Shown: positions 33,259 through 42,789 of the stretch, one piece after another
Position numbering within the stretch: position 1 is the stretch's first letter
Layout of the letters: every line of letters begins with the position of its first letter
Assembly: GCA_004294095.1 (NCBI GenBank)
Contig: RDZR01000046.1
Span: forward strand, 1-46,678
Length of the DNA stretch: 46,678 bases
Direction: 5' to 3'
DNA from: Verrucomicrobiota bacterium
GTDB lineage: Bacteria > Verrucomicrobiota > Verrucomicrobiia > Verrucomicrobiales > Akkermansiaceae
Position numbers and translations under genes: made by a program
The notes under the pieces: model-generated
What the model was told of the DNA's origin: nothing
Database searches by the model: none
What the model saw: only the letters and a program-made list of their open reading frames with translations

Positions 33259-34305
33259 TTATCGCTCTGCGGCGACTTGCAGCAGGATCAATTTTTCGGA
33301 TGCCGCACCGCTGGAGATCGCATCTCTCGCCATATCGATGCCATCCATGAGATTATCGGCGATGCCTGTGCAAGCGATGGCCGCTCCGGCATTGAGAAGG
33401 ACCATATCGCGCTTGGGCCCAGTTTCGACGCCTGCGAGAATGTTTTGTAAAATGAGCGCATTATGTGAGGCATCGCCACCACGCAAATCATCGAGTGTGG
33501 CCACTTGCAGATCAAAGTCCGCTGGATGCACTACTTCGTCTGTTTGTTCTTGATGGATTCCTGCTTTGCAAATGCGCGTATTTCCCATCAAACTCATTTC
33601 ATCCACGGCCTGTCCATCAGCGGTTGAGCCATTGACCACCCAGGCACTCTGTCGCCCTAATCGTTCACAAATTTCAGCAAAAGCTGGGCACAGCGAGCGA
33701 TTAAAGACGCCGATGAGTTGGCACTCAGGCCGCGCGGGATTGAGCAGGGGACCGATGAGATTAAAAATCGTTTTCACACCGCGCTGGGCAAGCGACTTGC
33801 GCACGGACACGACTGCTTTGAACGCTGGATGATAGACGGGAGCAAACATAAATCCCACACCTGCGATTTCGATGCAGCGGCGGAATTCTTCAGGCTTCAA
33901 ATCAATCTTAATTCCCAACGCTTCTAACACATCCGCACCGCCACTTTTTGAAGTGATGCCACGATTGCCGTGCTTGATGACGATCGCCCCTGCGGCCGCG
34001 GCAACGAACATGGAAGTGGTCGAAACGTTGAACAAATCGAGTTGATCGCCGCCGGTGCCGCACACATCGAGCGTCGGCATATCCAGCTCGAGCAAATCTA
34101 AATGTGGATTCACCGCGTGCTCTAGGAAACACTCGACGAAGGACGCAATTTCTTCGGGAGTTTCGCCTTTGATGCTCAGTGCTTCGAGCAAACGCGCTTT
34201 TTTTTCATCAGGTCCATTGGGATCTAACAAAAGCTCGCAAGCGACTTGCACCTCGATGTCGCTCAAGTCTTGTTTGTCCTCAAGTTGACGGATCAGGGCA
34301 TCCAT
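33259..34305 (-). CDS. trpD: anthranilate phosphoribosyltransferase
   Basis: A 348-residue protein. The PRPP loop is CGTGGDQLDLFNVSTTS, followed by KHGNRGITSKSGGADVLEALG, FMFAPVYHPAF, TIFNLIGPLLNPA and the Mg-binding Asp-Glu pair in VDEMSLMG. It joins anthranilate to PRPP in tryptophan synthesis. HGNRGITSKSG differs slightly from the usual HGNRSVSSRSG, so a TrpD-like paralogue is a lesser possibility. No other trp gene lies nearby. It follows the DUF5069 gene by 12 bp and may share its messenger. Confidence 0.92.
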   Translation of the reverse strand: MDALIRQLEDKQDLSDIEVQVACELLLDPNGPDEKKARLLEALSIKGETPEEIASFVECFLEHAVNPHLDLLELDMPTLDVCGTGGDQLDLFNVSTTSMFVAAAAGAIVIKHGNRGITSKSGGADVLEALGIKIDLKPEEFRRCIEIAGVGFMFAPVYHPAFKAVVSVRKSLAQRGVKTIFNLIGPLLNPARPECQLIGVFNRSLCPAFAEICERLGRQSAWVVNGSTADGQAVDEMSLMGNTRICKAGIHQEQTDEVVHPADFDLQVATLDDLRGGDASHNALILQNILAGVETGPKRDMVLLNAGAAIACTGIADNLMDGIDMARDAISSGAASEKLILLQVAAER

Positions 34306-34317
34306 GATGGTGATTGG

Positions 34318-34851
34318 TTAGTTAGATGAATTGGCGGTGGCTTGGGTGCGAACCCACTTTGCAAGTTTGGCATCATCATCGGCGCAGGCCCAGACGTGGC
34401 GTAAAAAATCCGCCGGATGGATGCCGCCGTGTTCATGCAAAAATTTGCGATCACCGCCGCAGGCATACATCAAATCTGGATCCAACTCCCCGCGCAGCTT
34501 GGCCCGCGCTTTTTTCAAAATTCGCGGCAGATAGGTCATCCCATCTAACTCTTCTCCAAACGTCGGCAAATCATCGCGGGTGATGCGAAGCTGGCTCACT
34601 TCTCCTTTTTGAACGGTGAGAAAATAATCCCTGCGCACCGCGGCAATCAAAAGACTGGTGGACTTCGTCGGCAACGAGTCGTTGCAAAAATCTTCGATGA
34701 AATCAAAAAACTCGCGAGGTTGGCAGCCGATGCTCGCTAAGAAATGCAGATCCATTTCAGAAAAATACTGAGTGTAATTAGCATCACCTGACTCGAATTG
34801 AGTCACGCAGCGATCAAAGAGCGCGAGGTAGAGATCATTCCAAAACAACAT
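34318..34851 (-). CDS. DUF5069-domain protein
   Basis: A 177-residue soluble protein. The region YLPRILKKARAKLRGELDPDLMYACGGDRKFLHEHG...FLRHVWACADDDAKLAKWV matches the DUF5069 pattern as I know it. The N-terminal half (NDLYLALFDRCVTQFESG, FFDFIEDFCND) is helical with no motif that I recognise. Function is unknown. A longer reading from a TTG at 34893 would overlap the aldo/keto reductase; the ATG at 34851 (MLFWNDLY) lies 23 bp after that gene's stop and is preferred. It sits between the reductase and trpD on one strand. Confidence 0.75.
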   Translation of the reverse strand: MLFWNDLYLALFDRCVTQFESGDANYTQYFSEMDLHFLASIGCQPREFFDFIEDFCNDSLPTKSTSLLIAAVRRDYFLTVQKGEVSQLRITRDDLPTFGEELDGMTYLPRILKKARAKLRGELDPDLMYACGGDRKFLHEHGGIHPADFLRHVWACADDDAKLAKWVRTQATANSSN

Positions 34852-34874
34852 GCAGAAAGATGCATCGATGGCTG

Positions 34875-35867
34875 TTACTGGCGCAAGGGGCAAATTGCCT
34901 CAAGTGCATCGATAATCGCTGGAGCTAACTCCGGTGCTTGAATGGCGTTTAAGCAATCGTTGAGTTGGGCGGTATTGCGAGCGCCGATTAGCGAAGACGT
35001 TATTGCTGGATGGCGCAATGTCCAAAGAATTGCAAGATGCTGCAGCGAATAGCCGTGTGCGCCTGCTAGATCTGCTAGACTGCGGAGAAGATCACGTTTA
35101 TCTAACACTTGATTTTCTTGGAGAAATCCTTCGGGCCGCGATGCCCGCGAATCCTCTGGAATCGATTCTAAGTATTTATGCGTAAGCATGCCTTGAGCGA
35201 GTGGGCTAAAGCCGATGCAGCCAATGCTTTCTTCATGCAAGTAGTCTAAAATTCCATCAGCTTCCACTTGGCGATCTAACAATGAATAGGGCGGCTGATA
35301 GATCACGCAGCGCACACCCATTTGTGCCAGTAGCTTGACTGCCTTTTTAAGCCGCTTGAGAGGGTATTTGGAAAGTCCGACGTAGAGGGCTCTGCCACTG
35401 GTGACCGCCGTGGCCAATGCCGACATCGTTTCTTCAAGACGCGTATCGTAATCCGGGCAGTGTGAATAAAAAATATCCACATAATCGACGCGTAGGCGTT
35501 TGAGCGATTGATCGAGCGAGGCTAATAGATGCTTGCGAGATCCGGCTTGGCCATACGGACCATGCCACATGTCATGTCCAGCTTTGGTGGATAGAATGAA
35601 CTCATCGCGGTGGCAGATGAAATCACTGACTAAAATACGCCCAACATTTTCCTCCGCAGATCCCGGCGGCGGCCCGTAGTTGTTTGCCAGATCAAAATGA
35701 GTGACTCCCCGATCGAAGGCCAGCTTCATCATGCGGCGGGATTCTTCAAAGCAATCATGATGGCCAAAGTTATGCCACAAGCCGAGAGAGATGGCAGGTA
35801 AAAAAATCCCAGAATCTCCACAACGCCGGTATGGCATTCTTCCATCGTAACGAGCTGCATCAAACAT
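34875..35867 (-). CDS. yghZ: aldo/keto reductase, YghZ (L-glyceraldehyde 3-phosphate reductase) type
   Basis: A 330-residue AKR14-family TIM barrel. It follows E. coli YghZ closely from memory: MPYRRCGDSGIFLPAISLGLWHNFGH, FDLANNYGPPPGSAEENVGR (catalytic Asp and Tyr), STKAGHDMWHGPYG, DIFYSHCPD and the NADPH-binding SSLIGARNTAQLNDC. YghZ reduces L-glyceraldehyde 3-phosphate and methylglyoxal-like aldehydes with NADPH, a detoxifying job. It heads the unit yghZ-DUF5069-trpD. The 58 bp upstream contain TTGTAA and TATGAG boxes at promoter-like distance on the minus strand, which is weak evidence. Confidence 0.93.
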   Translation of the reverse strand: MFDAARYDGRMPYRRCGDSGIFLPAISLGLWHNFGHHDCFEESRRMMKLAFDRGVTHFDLANNYGPPPGSAEENVGRILVSDFICHRDEFILSTKAGHDMWHGPYGQAGSRKHLLASLDQSLKRLRVDYVDIFYSHCPDYDTRLEETMSALATAVTSGRALYVGLSKYPLKRLKKAVKLLAQMGVRCVIYQPPYSLLDRQVEADGILDYLHEESIGCIGFSPLAQGMLTHKYLESIPEDSRASRPEGFLQENQVLDKRDLLRSLADLAGAHGYSLQHLAILWTLRHPAITSSLIGARNTAQLNDCLNAIQAPELAPAIIDALEAICPLRQ

Positions 35868-35925
35868 CTGCCGATGTTCTGAAACTTCGCCTCATAAGCA
35901 AGTCCGCATGTGTTACAATCCTCAG

Positions 35926-37656
35926 CTATGCTCGGCCGGTGAGGTGAATCAGATTCGAAAGCATGCGCGATAGAGTGGCGAGATGGCTGCGATTACGCAC
36001 TTCATCCATCGTCCATGGAACGCGATACGTCCAGTTCTCTTGACCCATTGTGCCGGGATGATTGATGCGCCCATCGATGGCAAAAATTTCGGTAACCATA
36101 AAAGCTACGTATCGGGAATTTGAATCTAACAGCGCCCGCAATAAACGCAGATGCATCGTTTCGCTAAAATCGTGCCATGCGCCGTGAGCGGGAATCGGGA
36201 TGTTAGAAAATCTCGCTAATATCCGCAGAGTGCGGTGTGCTCCATCGATCCACCAATCTGGCACTTGGTCAGGATCACGTTCTTTGCGCCGGATCACATC
36301 GACGCAAGATCTCCAAATCGCATGCACTGGATCATGATCGTGAGTGGAGTAACTTGCGAATGATTCGAACGGGAATTCCGCTCCAGGCAGCGGGTCACCA
36401 TGATCATTGCAATCCCAGTGTGGGATGCGAAATCCAGCGATGCCTAATTCTGTTAGATGAGGTCTCACGTAATCTGGCACCCAGCCAAGATCCTCGGCGA
36501 TCATGATCGCGCCGTTCGCCGCATCGCGCACGGCCTTGAGTCGCTCATCTCCATCTGCGCGGTTGGCGGCTTTGTTTTCATCCGTATCATCCGGGCGAAG
36601 GAACCAGCGTGGCAGGTGGCCGCCACACAGCGAGGCAACTTCATCGTGGCATTTTCCGAGCACTTCATCATTGCGGCTTGGATGCCATGGGAATGCATAA
36701 ATCCGGTAAAATCCCAAGATGTGATCGAGGCGAAAAATGTCAAAAATTTCAGTGAGTTTGCCTATGCGTTGCCTCCACCATTGATAGTCGTTGGCCTGCA
36801 TCGCGTCCCACCGGTAGAGCGGAATTCCCCAATTTTGCCCCCACTGTTCTAAAAATGAATTCGCGCCATGTGATCCTTCCGCGGGGGAGCCGCCAAACCA
36901 CTCGAGATAAAATTCTTGCTGGTGGAAAAACACATCACACGAGTGCCAGCTGATGCCGATCGGCAAATCGCCCATCAGGCGCACGCCACGCAGGCGCGCA
37001 TGATTTTTCACCTCGTTCCATTGGCGATGGCAGATCCATTGCACAAAAGCAAAAAACTGCAGCCGGTAATCGATGCCTGCCGGGTCGCGCAGGCGAATGG
37101 CGGCAATGGTGGCGCGTGCGTGCTCTGGTGTTTGGCAATTTGCAGGCCACTGGTCCCAGCGCAAATCTTCGCCATGAAGCTCCATCAAATAGCGGAATAA
37201 TGTGTAGTCCCCAAGCCAGTCAGCTTGCTTCTGGCAAAAGGCAGCAAATTCCGCTTCGAATGGCTGCTTTACTAACTGCCATGAGGACCATGCGAGTTCT
37301 AACAGGTCACGCTTTACTTTGCGCACTGCTGGGTAGTTGACTTTGTTAGAATCTGTTAGATTGGCTAATTTTAATTGTGCTTGCGCAATGTCATGAGCCG
37401 TCAAGCACGGCACGTGTGGTGGGTCAAATGCAAGGTAGATCGGATCGATCGCAGCCGAAGAAATCGCGCTGTATGGGCTTTCATCGCGGCCATTTTCATG
37501 GATCGGCAAGAGTTGAATCATGCCCAGAGAATGGTCGGCCGCCCAATCGATCCACTCTAACAGTGCAAGTGTATCGCCGATGCCTAGATCGCCTTTTCGC
37601 CGAGGGCTAAAGGCAGGCAATACGATGCCAGCAAACCGCGCATTTGAATCGACCAC
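35926..37656 (-). CDS. malQ: 4-alpha-glucanotransferase (GH77 amylomaltase)
   Basis: A 576-residue GH77 enzyme. RFAGIVLPAFSPRRKGDLGIGD and IQLLPIHENGRDESPYSAISS are the N-terminal marks; FRLDHILGFYRIYAFPW holds the nucleophile Asp, MIAEDLGWVP the acid/base Glu and YSTHDHDPV the stabilising Asp. It moves alpha-1,4-glucan segments between maltodextrins or glycogen chains in the cytoplasm. It is longer than plain amylomaltases by some insertions but has no N-terminal extension. Start is GTG at 37656, as no ATG precedes RFAGI. It lies alone between the hpf terminator and the yghZ promoter region. Confidence 0.94.
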   Translation of the reverse strand: MVDSNARFAGIVLPAFSPRRKGDLGIGDTLALLEWIDWAADHSLGMIQLLPIHENGRDESPYSAISSAAIDPIYLAFDPPHVPCLTAHDIAQAQLKLANLTDSNKVNYPAVRKVKRDLLELAWSSWQLVKQPFEAEFAAFCQKQADWLGDYTLFRYLMELHGEDLRWDQWPANCQTPEHARATIAAIRLRDPAGIDYRLQFFAFVQWICHRQWNEVKNHARLRGVRLMGDLPIGISWHSCDVFFHQQEFYLEWFGGSPAEGSHGANSFLEQWGQNWGIPLYRWDAMQANDYQWWRQRIGKLTEIFDIFRLDHILGFYRIYAFPWHPSRNDEVLGKCHDEVASLCGGHLPRWFLRPDDTDENKAANRADGDERLKAVRDAANGAIMIAEDLGWVPDYVRPHLTELGIAGFRIPHWDCNDHGDPLPGAEFPFESFASYSTHDHDPVHAIWRSCVDVIRRKERDPDQVPDWWIDGAHRTLRILARFSNIPIPAHGAWHDFSETMHLRLLRALLDSNSRYVAFMVTEIFAIDGRINHPGTMGQENWTYRVPWTMDEVRNRSHLATLSRMLSNLIHLTGRA

Positions 37657-37710
37657 GAGCTAAATTGTGCTTATTGCGTGCCAAGTGTAAACGGACATTT
37701 TGGATAAAGC

Positions 37711-37745
37711 AAAACACTCGGTCAGCAGTTGGCTGGCCGAGTGTT
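37711..37745 (-). terminator. rho-independent terminator of hpf
   Basis: AACACTCGG at 37713-37721 and CCGAGTGTT at 37737-37745 form a perfect 9-bp stem, with CAGC/GCTG pairing inside the loop. On the minus strand it follows the hpf stop by 28 bp and leads into TTTTGCTTTA. This separates hpf from malQ. Confidence 0.85.
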
Positions 37746-37772
37746 GTCATCCGTCAAGCGAGGCTCGCGATG

Positions 37773-38366
37773 TTACGCTTTTTCGGGAATATCAATGGCA
37801 GAGAATTCACCATCTTTGCGGCGGTAAATGATCGTCAGGCAGCCACGGCGAGCGCTGCGATAAAGCACGAATGGGCGGTCGGAAAGTTCTAACTGCATCA
37901 CTGCGTCTTCCTTATACATGGTTCGGATCGCGTATTGATCTGGATAGACGATGAATGGCTCGGGATCATGTTCTGAATCTTGAGGGTGATCTAACACATC
38001 TTCGTTAAAGTATTTCTCATCCAAATGCCGGATGGATTCGTTGCGATGCGGGCGGCTTTTTTTCAGCAGTCGAGTTTTGTGCTTACGCATGCGCCGCGCG
38101 ATTTTTTCGATGGTTTCATCGAGGGCGACATACATGTCTTTGCCTTCGGTGTGGGCTTCGATCACGATGTGGTTGGCGCAAAAAAGGATAATTTCGGCGA
38201 TGTGACGATTTTTCTGCACGTCTAAGATGGCTTTCGCTTCGATAATGCGTGGGTAATCCAAATGGAGGCCCTCAATTTTTTTGTGCGCATAATCTCGGAG
38301 CGAGTCCGTGACTTGTTCGTGTCTTACTGTGACGGTAATCGGCAGATTCACATTGGCAGTTTGCAT
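37773..38366 (-). CDS. hpf: ribosome hibernation promoting factor, long form
   Basis: A 197-residue protein. The N-terminal half (ITVTVRHEQVTDSLRDYAHKKIEGL, DMYVALDETIEKIARRMRKHKTR) is the HPF/YfiA fold that binds the decoding centre. After a charged linker the C-terminal domain (FIVYPDQYAIRTMYKEDAVMQLELSDRPFVLYRSA..GCLTIIYRRKDGEFSAIDI) is the dimerisation module that makes 100S ribosomes in stationary phase. Length and both domains fit long HPF. It has its own terminator and 137 bp upstream, so it is probably a single unit. Confidence 0.95.
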   Translation of the reverse strand: MQTANVNLPITVTVRHEQVTDSLRDYAHKKIEGLHLDYPRIIEAKAILDVQKNRHIAEIILFCANHIVIEAHTEGKDMYVALDETIEKIARRMRKHKTRLLKKSRPHRNESIRHLDEKYFNEDVLDHPQDSEHDPEPFIVYPDQYAIRTMYKEDAVMQLELSDRPFVLYRSARRGCLTIIYRRKDGEFSAIDIPEKA

Positions 38367-38503
38367 GATACGTATTCTGTTAATGGTTCATTCGGATCTA
38401 AACTTATTTTAGTTCAAATCCACCTAAGAATATGAATCGCCTGTTTGGGAAAAGCCATCAAGAAGATGAAGAAAATCCCGATTTTTTTCAAATGGGGCCG
38501 TCG

Positions 38504-40054
38504 CTATTTTGAGCGAGGGCGAGTGAGATCATCGAACATCTCCTCGGCGTCCAACGGCGGCGTTGCATCCTCGGTGCGCTGCTCGGAGGTGGCAGAGTAA
38601 AGATCTTTGAAATTATCCGCAGGAAACAGTGCCGTTCCGGAAATTTTGACGGTAATCCAACGAAAGCTCAAATCTTCCTCGCCAAAAATTTCGTCCAATC
38701 GCGACACCTGTGTCATCGCAGCGATGACTGCCTCAGACAGCCCGATCTGGAGGTTGCCACTGAGGTTTTTGTTGGCATCCATCGAGATATTTCCGCGGAG
38801 TGCCATGCGGCCTTTTTGCTCGAAATAGAGGTTTTCTAACGAAATGGTTCCGGACTCGCGGATGAGAGTGCCGGTGGCCGATTCGCCAGTAAAAATCGGG
38901 GTTGCAAACCAACTATCTTCGAGCAAGTTGGAAATTTGAAGTAGGAAGGGGAATTCGCGCACCCGCAGGCCGGTGTGTAAGCTGCTGCGAAAATCAATCA
39001 TCAATTTTGGGGCGATTTTTGGATCGAGTGCAAAGCTGAAATAGTTCGAGAATTCTGATTCGACGGTATTGAGGTTACCCTCCAGCATGGCACCTAGTTC
39101 TTCACCGACGAGAGAAGCCATCGGGAATGCATCCAAAGTCGTGTGAAGTTTGGAAATACGAGCTGGATTTTGCGGTTCGAATGTGCCTGATAAATTAAGG
39201 CTGCCACGGTTCTGTTTGCCATCAGTGAGCCGCAGCGTGACGATATCCACTTTTTCGTCTCGAAACTCAAAATAGCCGCGGTCAATTTTCCACGATGGCC
39301 AGCCTTTGGCCAAAAGAGCACCGCGGTTGATGCTAAGTTTCATGCGTTCACCATGGCCGGCAAGCTGGATTGAAGCTTCCGATTCCGAGATGCTAAATGC
39401 ACGATCTGAAGGATCGCCAAGATGGAGCGAGCAATTCTTAGTGCGTATTTTTCTAAACAGAATATCTCGTGGAGAACTTGAGTTTAATTGCTGGGTGAGG
39501 GGTTTGCCTGATTGAGGAAAACGCAAGCGTAGGATCATTTGCTGGGCATCTATGTCATCCCCTTTCATGTCAGACAGTAAGAGGGTGCCTGGGCTGATTC
39601 TCGCCGTGACGGTGATCGCAGTTAATTCTTCCATCACGTTGCCCTCAGGCCAACGCATCGAGATCGCGCTGGCGGCCGCTGCTTTGGGATTGACTCGAAA
39701 TTGCGCAACCGCGGCGGAAGAACCTGTGTGAGCTTGAATCGAGTTTTTGATGGAGTCCCGGTAGGTAGCGCTATTCAGAAATAGCAGCAATCCTGCGGAA
39801 CCGATCAGCACGATCATGCTTAATACGACGAGCAGGGCAACTTGCGCAATTTTAACTTTGCGCATACGGGCTTCTTTTTCTTTGTGTGGCTGTTTACTGC
39901 GGCGCTTTTTTTTGCGTATCCGCAGTGCTTTGCTGCCATCGTCACGAGTCACCCACTCGCCCTCTTCCTCGGGTTCTGGACTAGGTTTGGTTTTCAAGCG
40001 TTCCATCATCTCATCGATGGAGTAGCGCTCTTGATCGCTGGATTCTTCAGGCAT
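38504..40054 (-). CDS. single-pass membrane protein, possibly AsmA-like
   Basis: About 516 residues. A charged cytoplasmic start (SSDQERYSIDEMMERLKTKPSPEPEEEGEW, then KKKRRSKQPHKEKEARMRK) precedes one membrane helix near residues 70-92 (IAQVALLVVLSMIVLIGSAGLLLFL). The large remainder is beta-rich and periplasmic, with FSISESEASIQLAG, KIDRGYFEFRDEKVDIVTLRLTDG and GTISLENLYFEQKGRMALRGNISM, recalling AsmA/DUF3971 lipid-transport-like proteins. I do not recognise the family with confidence. The ORF could open at a TTG three codons earlier; ATG 40054 is preferred. It follows the secretin gene by 41 bp and may be co-transcribed with it. It contains no TGTTAG word. Confidence 0.6.
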   Translation of the reverse strand: MPEESSDQERYSIDEMMERLKTKPSPEPEEEGEWVTRDDGSKALRIRKKKRRSKQPHKEKEARMRKVKIAQVALLVVLSMIVLIGSAGLLLFLNSATYRDSIKNSIQAHTGSSAAVAQFRVNPKAAAASAISMRWPEGNVMEELTAITVTARISPGTLLLSDMKGDDIDAQQMILRLRFPQSGKPLTQQLNSSSPRDILFRKIRTKNCSLHLGDPSDRAFSISESEASIQLAGHGERMKLSINRGALLAKGWPSWKIDRGYFEFRDEKVDIVTLRLTDGKQNRGSLNLSGTFEPQNPARISKLHTTLDAFPMASLVGEELGAMLEGNLNTVESEFSNYFSFALDPKIAPKLMIDFRSSLHTGLRVREFPFLLQISNLLEDSWFATPIFTGESATGTLIRESGTISLENLYFEQKGRMALRGNISMDANKNLSGNLQIGLSEAVIAAMTQVSRLDEIFGEEDLSFRWITVKISGTALFPADNFKDLYSATSEQRTEDATPPLDAEEMFDDLTRPRSK

Positions 40055-40095
40055 CTTGAACAATAAGAGAGGCGCGGAGCTTTGGATTCTTCAAT

Positions 40096-42549
40096 TTAGC
40101 GGGCACTAAAACTACGGCCAGTTGGGTCAGATATTGCGACGTTCACAAAAAACACAATCGCTGTTTTAACTGGGCGGCTCGCCTTGGATTGGAATAGGCG
40201 CCCTGCAATCGGAATATCGCCCAGTATTGGCGTTTTGTCTTCGACGAGTTGCACCTTCTCGGAAAGCAACCCTCCAATCACGATGGTCGCTCCGCTTTGC
40301 ACCCGTAAATTGGTGTTGAGGCGATTGGTGCTAAAGACTGGCATTAGAATCGCATTTTCTGTGAGGGCCACCCTCACCGGACCTGTCGGCGATTGCCGCG
40401 TTGTCGTAATTGGGCTGCCGTAATTCACAAAACCATCAAAGTCAGACACACTCGGGTTGAGCGTCAAATCCACAAATTGTTTACTTGCGTCAACGACGGG
40501 TAACACTTCGAGCACCACGCCAACTTCGCGCGTCGCAAAGGCAGTCGGTGTCGCTGGTGTCACGGCTGGTGAGGACCCAGTATTGCCGCCTGCAATCGGC
40601 ACGCCATCTTGCAGAATGACGAAGCTGGTGCTCGTCGTCTCATTAGGAAGTTCTGGGGGTTCATACTCTGTTGGATAAATAAATTCCCGGGCTACTTTAA
40701 TGCTAGAAATTTGTCCGCTGCGGGTGGTGACTGCAGGGCTGATCAGGAGGTCAGTGCCCTTTTTTTGGTCTAGGCCGCGCATCAACATTTGCAAGGATCC
40801 TTCGTTGATCAAACCTCTCACGCCTAAAATTCCGGGAGCGCGGGCGGATGACTGGCGGCCGGATCTTTGGCCGATGACTTCGTCAATCGCGCTGTTAGAA
40901 ATGGCCTCATCGCCGCTGCGATTGCCAGCGGTGATCGGATTGCGAGTCACTTCTCCTGGCGGTAGCGGAATATCGCTCAGATCGCCGCCGTTGCCCGTGG
41001 TGCCACCTGTGAGGTTGAGTGTGTTGGTGCCTGGCACCCAGCCAGGATCGCCAAAGCTAAAATTGTCTAAAATCCAATCGAATCCCAGCTCTTCGAGGTC
41101 CGTTTGTTCGACTTTGAGCATCGTCACTTTGACAGTTACGACCACCGGCTCGGTCTGGCTCACGGCATCGATAATTTGTGCAATGTATTCTTGATTGAGT
41201 GGGGTGTTCACCACGCGCAGCAAGCTCGTTGCTGGGGAAAAATTGGCACTCGCGCCTTCTGGGAAAGAAACGCCCTGAGCCGCAAATGCTTCTTGTGCCG
41301 TTTTTCGCGCGGGCAGCAAGCTGCTAGATTTCTGAGTGGTGTTGAATGGATCCACATTCTGTTGCGTGTTTGCAGTTGTGGCAGAGCCCGAGAGATTTGT
41401 GATGAAGTCTGGTGGCACACGATATGTGCGGGAAACTAAGTCTTCCGCCCCACCACCAACGGGCGTGATGAGGACCGCAAAGTCGTCTGTGTCATATTTG
41501 GTGCCTGTCATGTCGGTGATGTAACGCAGGACTTGCGCCAGCGGCACTTGGGTGAGCCGCAAATCAAATCTCATGGCACGAACTTTTCGCGATTGTTCGG
41601 AATTCTCATCACCAAGGTTGATCATGAAATTCACCCCCTTGCGGGCGACATCAAGTTCTGATGTGTCCAACTCCATGGAGCGCATTCGCAGAAAATCGAG
41701 GCTTTCTTCTAGGCTTGCTTGCTCAAGGGCAATGCGGTCAATGATGATTTGTTCGAGCTTGGCTCCCACCGTGCGCGAGTTGATGTCTGCGCTCATCTCG
41801 CCGACTTCGCCTAAATCCGGCATCGTATCGGGCCGGGGAACTTCCAGCTCCCATGCTTGATCCACTTGGCCCAAAATCTCGGAGCGGCTTTGATCTGAAG
41901 CGGCTTTGTAATAACCTGTTTTGAACGAAGCCACTTTTTCCAAGCCGCGTCGCGCAGCCGAATTGTAGGGGTCAATTCGCAAGGCTTCCTCAAAGTTGGC
42001 CTTCGCTTCATCGTATTTTCCTAAATTAAAAGAACCCTCAGCCATGTAGAGCAACCGCCTAACAGAATCTACGTCTTTGGCGTGTTGGGGAGTCAGCGCC
42101 GGATTGGTGCGGATTGGATCGTCGAGCTGTTGGCGTAGGACTTTAGCCGCGTGATTCTCGGGCACCATCTTGTCATTGAGCAAGGCATCAAGAATGGCTT
42201 TGGCTCCCGCGACATCGCCTTGGCGAGATTTATCACGCGCCAGTTCGGTGCTGGCGATCGCCAAGCGCTCGCTGCTGGCGGCTAAAAGAGCATTTTCTCC
42301 GCTGCTGTTAGAAAGCATTTCCCGAGCGCCTTGGTAGGCAGTCACCGCGTCTTGGTAGCGCTGCGCTTGGTATGCTTCATCACCTTTTGTTAGCAGCATG
42401 TGAGCTTCTGCCATCGATGCTTGATTGCTGGCAGTGGGCGCATTTTTCTCCCCCGCGAGGAGTGGAGTTGAATTGCAAAGGGCGATGATCACACCTATCC
42501 AAAGTGCGCGATATTTTAAAGAAATTGAGACGATTGGGTTTATCTGCAT
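40096..42549 (-). CDS. Amuc_1098-like type IV pilus secretin
   Basis: An 817-residue outer-membrane secretin. A signal peptide (IGVIIALCNSTPLLAG) is followed by TPR-like helices (AHMLLTKGDEAYQAQRYQDAVTAYQGA, YMAEGSFNLGKYDEAKANFEEAL), a helical linker, an STN-like domain (FDLRLTQVPLAQVLRYITDMTG), an N-domain (NTPLNQEYIAQIIDAVS) and the C-terminal barrel domain, ending with GATIVIGGLLSEK and PILGDIPIAGRLF. This order fits the Akkermansia Amuc_1098 family, placed in the type IV pilus system of Verrucomicrobiota. It would form the pore for a pilus or for DNA uptake. The pilM/N/O genes that accompany it in Akkermansia are not beside it here. Confidence 0.88.
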   Translation of the reverse strand: MQINPIVSISLKYRALWIGVIIALCNSTPLLAGEKNAPTASNQASMAEAHMLLTKGDEAYQAQRYQDAVTAYQGAREMLSNSSGENALLAASSERLAIASTELARDKSRQGDVAGAKAILDALLNDKMVPENHAAKVLRQQLDDPIRTNPALTPQHAKDVDSVRRLLYMAEGSFNLGKYDEAKANFEEALRIDPYNSAARRGLEKVASFKTGYYKAASDQSRSEILGQVDQAWELEVPRPDTMPDLGEVGEMSADINSRTVGAKLEQIIIDRIALEQASLEESLDFLRMRSMELDTSELDVARKGVNFMINLGDENSEQSRKVRAMRFDLRLTQVPLAQVLRYITDMTGTKYDTDDFAVLITPVGGGAEDLVSRTYRVPPDFITNLSGSATTANTQQNVDPFNTTQKSSSLLPARKTAQEAFAAQGVSFPEGASANFSPATSLLRVVNTPLNQEYIAQIIDAVSQTEPVVVTVKVTMLKVEQTDLEELGFDWILDNFSFGDPGWVPGTNTLNLTGGTTGNGGDLSDIPLPPGEVTRNPITAGNRSGDEAISNSAIDEVIGQRSGRQSSARAPGILGVRGLINEGSLQMLMRGLDQKKGTDLLISPAVTTRSGQISSIKVAREFIYPTEYEPPELPNETTSTSFVILQDGVPIAGGNTGSSPAVTPATPTAFATREVGVVLEVLPVVDASKQFVDLTLNPSVSDFDGFVNYGSPITTTRQSPTGPVRVALTENAILMPVFSTNRLNTNLRVQSGATIVIGGLLSEKVQLVEDKTPILGDIPIAGRLFQSKASRPVKTAIVFFVNVAISDPTGRSFSAR

Positions 42550-42789
42550 GCTGGCGGCGGCACGAGGTATAAAGTGCGATTCTCCTTAGGGTAAGCGTAA
42601 AATATGCAAAATCGTAAAAAGTTGTCATTTCTTGGCCCAGGGAAACTCCAATTGGATCATTTGTGGGCGATGTCGCTTCGCGCGCCTTTTCCAATGGATC
42701 GATAGGTGAGCGAAAATGGATAATTTTATTTTTTCAAAAAAAGGCAAAATGGAGTCCATGAACCACTGTTCATTAGAACTCATTTAGTG

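Noticed and set aside
42550-42789. Possible FMN riboswitch or small RNA near ribF
   Set aside because: The stretch lies downstream of ribF and upstream of the secretin, is AT-rich, and shows no FMN-element pattern or strong hairpin.
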